NCBI GenBank assembly: GCA_964345385.1
Contig: CAYFQM010000020.1
Span: 1 to 11,607, forward strand
Direction: 5' to 3'
DNA from: CAG-1000 sp964345385
GTDB taxonomy: Bacteria > Bacillota_I > Bacilli_A > RF39 > UBA660
Length of the DNA: 11,607 bases
Shown in pieces: positions 6,915 to 11,607 of this stretch. The stretch's first letter is position 1, and each line of letters opens with the position of its first letter. Both the position numbers and the translations under genes were made by a program. The notes under the pieces are model-generated. The model saw nothing but the letters and a program-made list of their open reading frames with translations. It had not been told where the DNA came from and did no database searches.

Positions 6915-6979
6915 CTATAAAAAAATTAATTTTATATTTAATTAAAATATTATATTTTTATAACTCAACAATATTAACA

Positions 6980-7008
6980 AAACAAAACACACTGTTTATA
7001 AGTGTGTT
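6980..7008 (-). terminator. Intrinsic terminator of the AAA+ ATPase gene
   Basis: AACACACT (6986-6993) pairs perfectly with AGTGTGTT (7001-7008) around a 7-nt loop. On the minus strand the stem is followed by TTTGTTTTGTT, a T-rich tail. The TAA at 7007-7009 overlaps the entry side of the stem. It separates this gene from the ABC operon, which is on the same strand. Confidence 0.7.
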
Positions 7009-7960
7009 ACATATCATTTAAATCTACATTTTCTTCTTCTATTAAATCTGCAAATTGTTTTTTAAATACTTCTATCTCTCTTTTTTTAGAATCTTCATAT
7101 ATTGATTTAGTTCTACATATTGCTTTATAAAAATGCTTGAGTTTTAAAGTAGGACTGTTTTCATATAATGCAACTGAAAAAGCACTCATAACTACAGTTA
7201 ATGCAATATCAGGGTATCTATTACCTATTTCATATATTCTTTTATATTCATCTGTCATGTTAACAATAAATGTAAATATTTTTTCTTTTAAAAAATCAGT
7301 ATATTCTAACTTAACTCCAGTTCTTTTTTCAAATTTAGGATATGTTCCCATTAATATTTGAATACATTGTTCTTGTGTTGGCTCTGGAACGTCAACTTTT
7401 AAAAAACGTCTTAAAAAAGCTCTATCTCTTAAAATATATGCTTCAAATTCTTCATTTGTAGTAGCGCCAATCATTTTAATATCCCCACGATCAAGACCTG
7501 GCTTTAACATATTAGCAAAATCTATATTCATATTAGCAGTATTTCTGTTAACTAACAAATGAACTTCGTCAATAAATAAAATAATATTCTTTTTAGTCTT
7601 TAATTCATCTATTAATAATTGCAGTTTATTTTCGTTTCTTCCTTCGCTGATAGTTTCACCAAGTAAAGCAGAAATATTTATTTTGATTAATTCATATTTT
7701 TTTAATGCTTCAGGTATTTCTTTGTTGTTCATTCTATAACCAATACCTTCTACTATAGCGGTTTTACCAACTCCAGCTTTACCAACTAATAAAGCACTTT
7801 TTTCAGGTGTTAAAAGAATCATAATAGTTTGTTCTATTTCACTATCTCTTCCTATTGCTGGATTAGTTACATATTCTTTTTTACTTAAGTTTTCACCATA
7901 AGTTTCTAAAATACTTACTTTATCACTTTTAATGTTACTTTCAAAATCTACTACTTCCAT
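7007..7960 (-). CDS. Stand-alone ClpB/ClpC D1-like AAA+ ATPase
   Basis: The 317-residue protein aligns by eye with the first AAA+ module of ClpA/B/C: IGRDSEIEQ (36-44), Walker A GKAGVGKT (60-67), Walker B IILFIDEVH (126-134), LKPGLDRGDI (152-161), sensor 1 IGATTNEE (164-171) and the arginine-finger motif RRF (184-186). It lacks the Clp N-domain, the ClpB middle coiled-coil and the whole second AAA+ module. Where Hsp100 proteins have the substrate-gripping GAKYRG pore loop, this has GETISEGRNENK (101-112), without the aromatic residue. ATP hydrolysis therefore looks intact but classical threading activity does not. The start is placed at the ATG at 7960, with AGAGGT (7965-7970) 4 nt upstream; the frame stays open to a TTG at 8077, but no upstream start has a ribosome binding site. 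It is divergent from tRNA-Asn and monocistronic. Partner and substrate are unknown. Confidence 0.82.
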   Translation of the reverse strand: MEVVDFESNIKSDKVSILETYGENLSKKEYVTNPAIGRDSEIEQTIMILLTPEKSALLVGKAGVGKTAIVEGIGYRMNNKEIPEALKKYELIKINISALLGETISEGRNENKLQLLIDELKTKKNIILFIDEVHLLVNRNTANMNIDFANMLKPGLDRGDIKMIGATTNEEFEAYILRDRAFLRRFLKVDVPEPTQEQCIQILMGTYPKFEKRTGVKLEYTDFLKEKIFTFIVNMTDEYKRIYEIGNRYPDIALTVVMSAFSVALYENSPTLKLKHFYKAICRTKSIYEDSKKREIEVFKKQFADLIEEENVDLNDM

Positions 7961-8064
7961 ATAAACCTCTATATTATCTTTCATTGTAATTTTAACAATT
8001 ATTTTAAAAAAAGTCCACATTAAAAACTTATGTTGAATATAACCCCCTATTTTCAATAAAAATC

Positions 8065-8093
8065 TTGACAAATCCAAGTAAAATAACTATAAT
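8065..8093 (+). promoter_or_regulatory. Consensus promoter of tRNA-Asn
   Basis: TTGACA (8065-8070), a 17-nt spacer and TATAAT (8088-8093) match the sigma-A consensus at all twelve positions. The predicted +1, about 8100, lies two bases before the mature 5' end of the tRNA. It fits a strongly expressed stable RNA. Confidence 0.9.
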
Positions 8094-8101
8094 GATATTG
8101 T

Positions 8102-8177
8102 GCTCGATTAGCTCAGTTGGTAGAGCAACCGGCTGTTAACCGGTTTGTCGCAGGTTCGAGTCCTGCATCGAGCGCCA
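8102..8177 (+). tRNA. tRNA-Asn (anticodon GUU)
   Basis: The 76-nt sequence folds as a standard cloverleaf. The acceptor stem GCTCGAT/ATCGAGC is perfect; the D arm is GCTC/GAGC with an AGTTGGTA loop; the anticodon stem ACCGG/CCGGT encloses CTGTTAA, giving anticodon GTT for asparagine; the T arm is GCAGG-TTCGAGT-CCTGC. The discriminator is G, and the 3' CCA is encoded (8175-8177). It is a solitary gene with its own promoter and terminator. GUN-anticodon tRNAs such as this are queuosine targets, and ANN-decoding tRNAs such as this carry t6A, so both QueH and TsaE encoded in this window should act on it. Confidence 0.97.
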
Positions 8178-8188
8178 TTTATGTATAT

Positions 8189-8209
8189 AAACACTTTTAG
8201 TGTTTTTTT
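8189..8209 (+). terminator. Intrinsic terminator of tRNA-Asn
   Basis: AAACACT (8189-8195) pairs with AGTGTTT (8199-8205) around a TTT loop, and the right arm runs into seven T residues (8203-8209). In the other direction the hairpin lacks a good T-run, so it is a poor terminator for the convergent gene ending at 8222. Confidence 0.8.
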
Positions 8210-8221
8210 ATTTGAAATTAT

Positions 8222-9286
8222 CTAATAAACAGCTACTCTATCTTTATCTTTTTCATTAATTCTAATTCGAACAGTATATCTAGCCATCTCATTCGAATCA
8301 CATATTTTATTATCTTTAATATCTTTTATATATGCACTTAACCTACTTCTATTATCTGGTTTTAATGATATATATATATTATTTCCTTTTTTTAATAAAT
8401 AATAGTTATAATATTGTTCATAATAACCAATCTCTATTATTAAAGTTCCATCTAATGATGGGTCATAATCTATAACATAATGAGTTTTATAATTACTATT
8501 AAAAGATATTATCAGTTTTTCTTGTGGTAAAGTATATTTTTCTCTTTTGTGTACAAAAGAATATATTGAAGATACTTCAGTAATATTTTCAAGCTTATAA
8601 TATTGTCTTAAAGAATAAGCTACTCCAAAAGACATACAAATAATAACAAAAAATAAATATACAAGATGAAACCGCTTATTTACATAAATTTTATTAATAT
8701 TAATATATAATAATATTCCACCCCACATACATAATAAAGTTAATCCGAATAAGAACAAACAAACACCGTACACTTTAACTCCGTCTAATACAGCAAATAC
8801 TGATGTCATAAATATTGAAGAAACAAAAAACACTGCTACAAAAATAATAATTGATAAAAAAAGTTGTAAACAAAAAATATTTTTTTCAAACTTTTCTTCT
8901 TTACTTTTTTCTTCTTTTTTAATAGGTTTTTTTATATTTTTATGTTTTCTATTAATAAAATATTTTTTTGAAATTAATAAATATAATGAAGAAATCTTAT
9001 TTTTAATTTGTTTAAATACTATTAATATTTTTTCAATTATATTGTTTACAACTTTTTTAATGTTTTCTTTGTTAATTTTATTATTTTCTTTAATTATTTC
9101 TATTTCTTTTTTAGCAAGTTCTTCTATATCACCAAAAGAAGATATAATTTGAGTGATTTTCTCTCCGTTTTCTTTTCTTTCTCTAATAACATTTGAGTAT
9201 TTATTAATTATTTCTTCTCTTTTAGACTTTTTTAAACTTAACAATTGATTTTCTAATCTATTAAGAAACCTCTTATCTTTTTTCAT
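8222..9286 (-). CDS. HAAS (DUF1700-like) domain membrane protein
   Basis: Residues about 6-66 resemble the HAAS helical domain found in membrane proteins often encoded beside PadR regulators: F-L-x-x-L-E-x-x-L, then a K-R-E-E-I-I-x-x-Y helix and FGDIEELAKKEI (51-62). A lysine-rich linker (about 67-137) leads to three hydrophobic segments at about 138-165, 172-196 and 206-225, and then a 125-residue C-terminal domain, predicted outside the membrane and rich in beta strands (SFNSNY, GTLIIEIGYYE, YTVRIRIN). The start has GAGGT (9291-9295) 4 nt upstream. No PadR gene is adjacent. The outer domain recalls cell-envelope sensor or DUF4097-like domains, but I cannot assign it. It follows the nuclease gene by 43 nt on the same strand and has its own promoter. 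The HAAS call is moderately sure; the function is unknown. Confidence 0.72.
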   Translation of the reverse strand: MKKDKRFLNRLENQLLSLKKSKREEIINKYSNVIRERKENGEKITQIISSFGDIEELAKKEIEIIKENNKINKENIKKVVNNIIEKILIVFKQIKNKISSLYLLISKKYFINRKHKNIKKPIKKEEKSKEEKFEKNIFCLQLFLSIIIFVAVFFVSSIFMTSVFAVLDGVKVYGVCLFLFGLTLLCMWGGILLYININKIYVNKRFHLVYLFFVIICMSFGVAYSLRQYYKLENITEVSSIYSFVHKREKYTLPQEKLIISFNSNYKTHYVIDYDPSLDGTLIIEIGYYEQYYNYYLLKKGNNIYISLKPDNRSRLSAYIKDIKDNKICDSNEMARYTVRIRINEKDKDRVAVY

Positions 9287-9304
9287 ATAAACCTCATCAA
9301 TATT

Positions 9305-9333
9305 ACTTTAGTATCTTTCGCTTATTTTGTCAA
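9305..9333 (-). promoter_or_regulatory. Promoter of the HAAS membrane protein gene, overlapping the nuclease stop codon
   Basis: On the minus strand a perfect TTGACA (9328-9333) lies 17 nt from TAAAGT (9305-9310, 4 of 6 matches). The predicted +1 is about 9298, just before the ribosome binding site at 9291-9296. The TGA inside TTGACA is the stop codon of the upstream nuclease gene (9330-9332). Confidence 0.6.
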
Positions 9334-9917
9334 ATAAATGTTGCTTTAAAAGATTTAATTATTTTATCTTTTATTTCATATAACATCTCTTTAAATGTTT
9401 TTAATATATAATTTTTTATTTTTAAAACAAATTCATCGAAAATAGCATCTAAATCTTCATCATTAGAGTTTTCATATATCCATAAACCTTTATTATTTTT
9501 AATTGCATATTCTTCAGCTGTTTTTAATATATGTGTATATTTATAATCTCCATATAAATATGCAACTTTAGCATAACCCTCTAAAACTAAATCTTTTTGA
9601 AGTAAAGCTTCATCTATAAATACCCAAGCTAATACTCTATTATACTTATCTTTTTTTAATGAATTATCATCATATTCTAATTCTATCTTTTTAGCATTTT
9701 TTAACTTATTACATGTATAATCTTTAGCTTCAATAGCAAACTTTTCTTTTTTATTTACCTCAGGTGAATCTACAGCAAGCATCCTAACAGAAACACTTTC
9801 ATCATTAATAAACACCTTAAAAGTATCTCCATCTATACATTTATCAAACTTTACTTCAAAAGCTCTTATGTTAATATTTATAAATAATAGTATTGTTAAA
9901 ATAAATATCTTTTTCAT
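9330..9917 (-). CDS. Secreted thermonuclease-family (SNase-like) nuclease
   Basis: A 195-residue protein with a signal peptide (MKKIF start, hydrophobic core about 4-15, likely cleavage after the Ala in NIRA at about 19). The SNase fold follows: IDGDTFKV (28-35) with the metal-binding aspartate, VRMLAVDSPE (44-53) containing equivalents of staphylococcal Arg35, Asp40 and Glu43 (here R45, D50, E53), and KYNRVLAWVF (91-100) with the Arg87 equivalent (R94). All catalytic positions are kept, so calcium-dependent cleavage of DNA or RNA outside the cytoplasm is expected, probably for nucleotide scavenging. A tail of about 43 residues (153-195) beyond the fold looks like amphipathic helix and could bind the membrane. 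The ATG at 9917 is the only possible start, as the next Met is near residue 178, yet no usable ribosome binding site exists: AGGT directly abuts the ATG. The stop is TGA. Confidence 0.92.
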   Translation of the reverse strand: MKKIFILTILLFININIRAFEVKFDKCIDGDTFKVFINDESVSVRMLAVDSPEVNKKEKFAIEAKDYTCNKLKNAKKIELEYDDNSLKKDKYNRVLAWVFIDEALLQKDLVLEGYAKVAYLYGDYKYTHILKTAEEYAIKNNKGLWIYENSNDEDLDAIFDEFVLKIKNYILKTFKEMLYEIKDKIIKSFKATFI

Positions 9918-9923
9918 ACCTAT

Positions 9924-9935
9924 ATTATATCATAA
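9924..9935 (-). promoter_or_regulatory. Extended -10 promoter of the nuclease gene predicting a leaderless mRNA
   Basis: TTATGATATAAT on the minus strand holds a perfect TATAAT (9924-9929) preceded by TG at the extended position. Six bases (ATAGGT) separate it from the ATG at 9917, which is where the +1 should be. It is the same 12-mer and the same spacing as before queH. Confidence 0.65.
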
Positions 9936-9966
9936 AACTATAAAATATAAATTATTCATAAAAAAA

Positions 9967-9993
9967 TTAGCACTCCCTCTTGACAAGTGCTAA
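9967..9993. promoter_or_regulatory. CIRCE operator (HrcA binding site) of hsp20
   Basis: TTAGCACTC (9967-9975), 9 nt, and AAGTGCTAA (9985-9993) match the CIRCE consensus TTAGCACTC-N9-GAGTGCTAA with a single change, G to A, in the right half. The right half begins inside the hsp20 -35 box and runs into the spacer, so bound HrcA would block RNA polymerase. HrcA itself is not encoded in the window. The left edge is about 32 nt from the divergent nuclease promoter. Confidence 0.93.
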
Positions 9994-10008
9994 AAGAGAT
10001 TGTATAAT
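9980..10008 (+). promoter_or_regulatory. Sigma-A promoter of hsp20
   Basis: TTGACA (9980-9985), a 17-nt spacer and TATAAT (10003-10008) are a perfect consensus overlapped by CIRCE. The predicted +1, about 10015, directly precedes the ribosome binding site AAAGGAG (10016-10022), giving a leader of about 16 nt. Confidence 0.88.
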
Positions 10009-10030
10009 TAATTTGAAAGGAGTTGATAAT

Positions 10031-10438
10031 ATGGGTTTATTACCTAGCAAAATGTTTTTAGATGATTTCTTTGATGATTTTGAACCAGTATTTTTTAAAG
10101 GAATGCCAAAAATGGACACATTTAAATGTGATATTTATGAGAAAGACGGAAACATCAATATTGAAATGGATACTCCAGGATATGACAAAGAAGACATTAA
10201 AATTGATGTAGATGATGGAATATTAACCATTGAAGCAACCAAGGAAAACAAAGTTGAAGAGAAAGATAAAAAATATGTAAGAAGAGAAAGACATTATGGT
10301 TCAATAAAAAGACAATTTACTATTGGTGATATTGATGAAAAAAACATCAAAGCAAAATTTGATAATGGCATATTAAAAATATCATTTAAAAAAGAAGGAG
10401 AAAAAGAAAAATCAAAGAAATTTATCGAAATAAAATAA
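10031..10438 (+). CDS. hsp20: Small heat-shock protein (Hsp20 / alpha-crystallin family)
   Basis: A 135-residue ATP-independent holdase that keeps unfolding proteins soluble until DnaK/ClpB refold them. The alpha-crystallin domain spans about 32-120: FKCDIYEKDGNINIEMDTPG at its start, DIKIDVDDGILTIEA (55-69), RRERHYGSIKRQFTI (84-98) and the conserved A-x-F-x-NGILKI (108-117). The C-terminal IEI (132-134) is the I-x-I motif used for oligomer assembly. The N-terminal arm (1-31) is short, with FDDFF-like aromatic and acidic residues. The ATG at 10031 is chosen for AAAGGAG 8 nt upstream; an open frame reaching back to 9980 runs through the promoter and is not coding. CIRCE and a consensus promoter give heat-inducible control by HrcA. 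It is monocistronic. Confidence 0.96.
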   Translation: MGLLPSKMFLDDFFDDFEPVFFKGMPKMDTFKCDIYEKDGNINIEMDTPGYDKEDIKIDVDDGILTIEATKENKVEEKDKKYVRRERHYGSIKRQFTIGDIDEKNIKAKFDNGILKISFKKEGEKEKSKKFIEIK

Positions 10439-10461
10439 GAAACTTATAAAGTTTCTTTTTT
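10437..10461. terminator. Hairpin terminator between hsp20 and ychF
   Basis: AAGAAACTT (10437-10445) pairs perfectly with AAGTTTCTT (10449-10457) over an ATA loop, followed by seven T residues on the plus strand. On the minus strand the exit is TTATTTTATTT, so it may also serve ychF, whose stop lies at 10461-10463. Confidence 0.8.
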
Positions 10462-11567
10462 TATTTAGTTACATTAAATCTAAAATATACTATATCGCCA
10501 TCTTGCATTAAATAGTTTTTTCCTTCCAGTCTAACTTTGCCTGCTTCCTTAACTTTTAACTCACTTCCATAACTACTTAAATCATCATACGACATAACTT
10601 CTGCTTTTATAAAACCTCTTTCAAAGTCACTATGTATTATTCCTGCACATTCAGGAGCCATCATACCATTTTTAAAAGTCCACGCTCTTACCTCATCTTT
10701 ACCTACTGTAAAAAATGTTTTTAACCCCAGTAAACTATATGTAGCATATATCAATTGATCTAATCCACTATTTTGAATTCCTATTTCTTTTAAAAACTCT
10801 GTTTTTGTTTCAATATCCATTTCTGACAGTTCACTTTCAATTTTAGCACACATTAAAACTACTTTAGAATTATCTAGCTCTGCAATAGTCCTCAGCTCTT
10901 TAACATGCTCATTTTCTTTATTTAATATGTCATCTTCACTAACATTAGCTAAATATATAAACGGTTTGTTTGTTATCAAATTATATTGTTTTAAAAACTT
11001 TTTTTCTTCATCATTAAAATCAACCATTTTCAACATGGTTTCTTTATTTAAATAATCAATACACTTTTTCAATAATTCTACTTCAAACAATAATTCTCTA
11101 TCATTAATAGATATTGCTTTTTTATCTATTTTAGATAATCTATTTTCTAATATTTCTAAATCACTTAATATTAACTCATAATTAATTATTTCAACATCTC
11201 TTTTAGGGTTAACGCTTCCCTCTACATGAATAATATCTTTACTTTCAAAGCATCTAACTACCTCAACTATAGCATCGACTTCACGTATATTTGATAAAAA
11301 TTTGTTACCTAATCCTTCTCCAGTAGAAGCACCTTTTACTAAACCTGCAATATCAATAAACTCATATTGTGCCGGTATTGTTTTCTCTGGTTCATACATT
11401 TCATTTAAAGTATCTAGTCTTTTATCTGGTACAGTTACCACCCCTATATTTGGATCTATTGTTGCAAAAGGATAATTAGCCGCTAAAATATTTTTTTTAG
11501 TAATTGCATTAAATAATGTACTTTTTCCCACATTAGGAAGACCTATAATTCCAGCTTTAAGCGCCAT
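10461..11567 (-). CDS. ychF: Redox- and ribosome-associated ATPase YchF (Obg family)
   Basis: YchF/OLA1 is a conserved Obg-type P-loop protein that prefers ATP over GTP, binds ribosomes and acts in stress responses. The 368 residues match the family length. Motifs: G1 GLPNVGKST (9-17), G3 DIAGLVKGAS (72-81) and, in place of the GTPase NKxD motif, NVSE (208-211), which underlies ATP preference. His114 (in DIIHVEG) is at the position of the catalytic histidine described for Escherichia coli YchF. A helical insert covers about 135-195, and the TGS domain lies at about 284-367 (FFTVGKDEVRAWTF onward, ending QDGDIVYFRFNV). The start has CAGGAG 6 nt upstream. A possible upstream gene overlaps its first codons by 11 nt, so it may be the second gene of an operon. 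Confidence 0.96.
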   Translation of the reverse strand: MALKAGIIGLPNVGKSTLFNAITKKNILAANYPFATIDPNIGVVTVPDKRLDTLNEMYEPEKTIPAQYEFIDIAGLVKGASTGEGLGNKFLSNIREVDAIVEVVRCFESKDIIHVEGSVNPKRDVEIINYELILSDLEILENRLSKIDKKAISINDRELLFEVELLKKCIDYLNKETMLKMVDFNDEEKKFLKQYNLITNKPFIYLANVSEDDILNKENEHVKELRTIAELDNSKVVLMCAKIESELSEMDIETKTEFLKEIGIQNSGLDQLIYATYSLLGLKTFFTVGKDEVRAWTFKNGMMAPECAGIIHSDFERGFIKAEVMSYDDLSSYGSELKVKEAGKVRLEGKNYLMQDGDIVYFRFNVTK

Positions 11568-11607
11568 AAATTACTCCTGGAAAACTTCCTATACCAGTTG
11601 GAATACC
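11557..11607 (-). CDS. Possible 3' end of an upstream gene overlapping ychF (partial)
   Basis: From the window edge, one minus-strand frame is open for 16 codons (GIPTGIGSFPGVIYGA) and stops with TAA inside the start of ychF, an 11-nt overlap. Its codons (GGT, CCA, GGA, ACT) are those expected of a real gene in this genome, and it is richer in G and C than the intergenic DNA elsewhere here. The fragment is too short to identify, and a second frame is also open to the edge, so this is a weak call. Confidence 0.3.
   Translation of the reverse strand, partial: GIPTGIGSFPGVIYGA

Noticed and set aside
6814..7006. A precise promoter for the ABC operon
   Set aside because: Several TATAAT- and TATAAC-like strings occur, but the one nearest the gene (6830-6835) would start transcription inside the ribosome binding site, and the others lack a supporting -35 at proper spacing. 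I could not choose one.
7137..7361. 74-codon plus-strand open frame
   Set aside because: It lies wholly inside the AAA+ gene on the opposite strand and has no upstream ribosome binding site or recognisable product.
7961..8077. N-terminal extension of the AAA+ protein to a TTG at 8077 or to ATGs at 8020 and 7984
   Set aside because: None of these starts has a Shine-Dalgarno site, the TTG lies inside the divergent tRNA promoter, and the added residues do not resemble a Clp N-domain. The ATG at 7960 has AGAGGT 4 nt upstream.
8189..8209. tRNA terminator hairpin as terminator for the convergent HAAS gene
   Set aside because: On the minus strand the hairpin is followed by TATATACAT rather than a T-run, so it is only convincing for the tRNA.
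9980..10030. Extension of Hsp20 upstream to an ATG-like start at 9980
   Set aside because: The extra 17 codons cover the CIRCE element, the -35/-10 boxes and the ribosome binding site. The alternative start is TTG with no ribosome binding site.

Overview
The window looks like part of the chromosome of an AT-rich, low-GC Gram-positive bacterium (Bacillota/Mycoplasmatota, such as an uncultured Bacilli, Acholeplasma-like or RF39-like lineage). The grounds are very AT-rich coding and intergenic DNA, Firmicutes-type Shine-Dalgarno sites (AAGGAGG, AGGTGAT), sigma-A-type promoters, a CIRCE element and U-tailed hairpin terminators. Tryptophan sites in conserved proteins read as TGG, and one gene ends in TGA, so the standard bacterial code fits better than the Mycoplasma/Spiroplasma code. 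The lineage is an inference; no marker gene settles it. No phage, transposon, CRISPR array or obvious genomic island is visible.

Layout. Positions 1-1112: a possible 12-residue leader ORF and an unrecognised CxC/CxxC protein (111-722, +), convergent with a DUF1653 protein (738-1112, -). Positions 1113-2250: the queuosine enzyme QueH (1199-1807, +) with an apparently leaderless mRNA, convergent with a small single-pass membrane protein (1816-2208, -). Positions 2256-5180, all minus: phosphoketolase (xfp) and tsaE, each with its own promoter signals. Positions 5214-6914, minus: an ABC-2 exporter (permease and ATPase overlapping by 8 nt) behind a leader with inverted repeats. Positions 6986-8209: a stand-alone ClpB/ClpC D1-like AAA+ ATPase (minus), divergent from a solitary tRNA-Asn(GUU) with a consensus promoter and a terminator. 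Positions 8222-9935, minus: a HAAS-domain (DUF1700-like) membrane protein and, upstream of it, a secreted thermonuclease-family nuclease, again apparently leaderless. Positions 9967-10460, +: a small heat-shock protein under a CIRCE operator. Positions 10461-11607, minus: the ATPase YchF and perhaps the tail of one more gene.

Function. Most genes are single-gene transcription units with core roles: tRNA modification (QueH; TsaE for t6A), heterofermentative carbon metabolism (Xfp), proteostasis (Hsp20 and perhaps the AAA+ protein), ribosome-associated stress signalling (YchF) and export. QueH acts in the pathway that modifies GUN-anticodon tRNAs, a class that includes the tRNA-Asn encoded here, although the two genes are not linked in an operon.

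The most distinctive signals are regulatory. An identical 12-mer, TTATGATATAAT, sits before three genes, and in two of them it lies exactly 6 nt before an ATG that has no usable Shine-Dalgarno site, which predicts leaderless mRNAs. Several other promoters would start transcription at or just before the Shine-Dalgarno sequence. The AAA+ protein with a degenerate pore loop, the CIRCE-controlled hsp20 and the inverted repeats before the ABC operon are the other leads. I did not find a clearly new multi-gene system.
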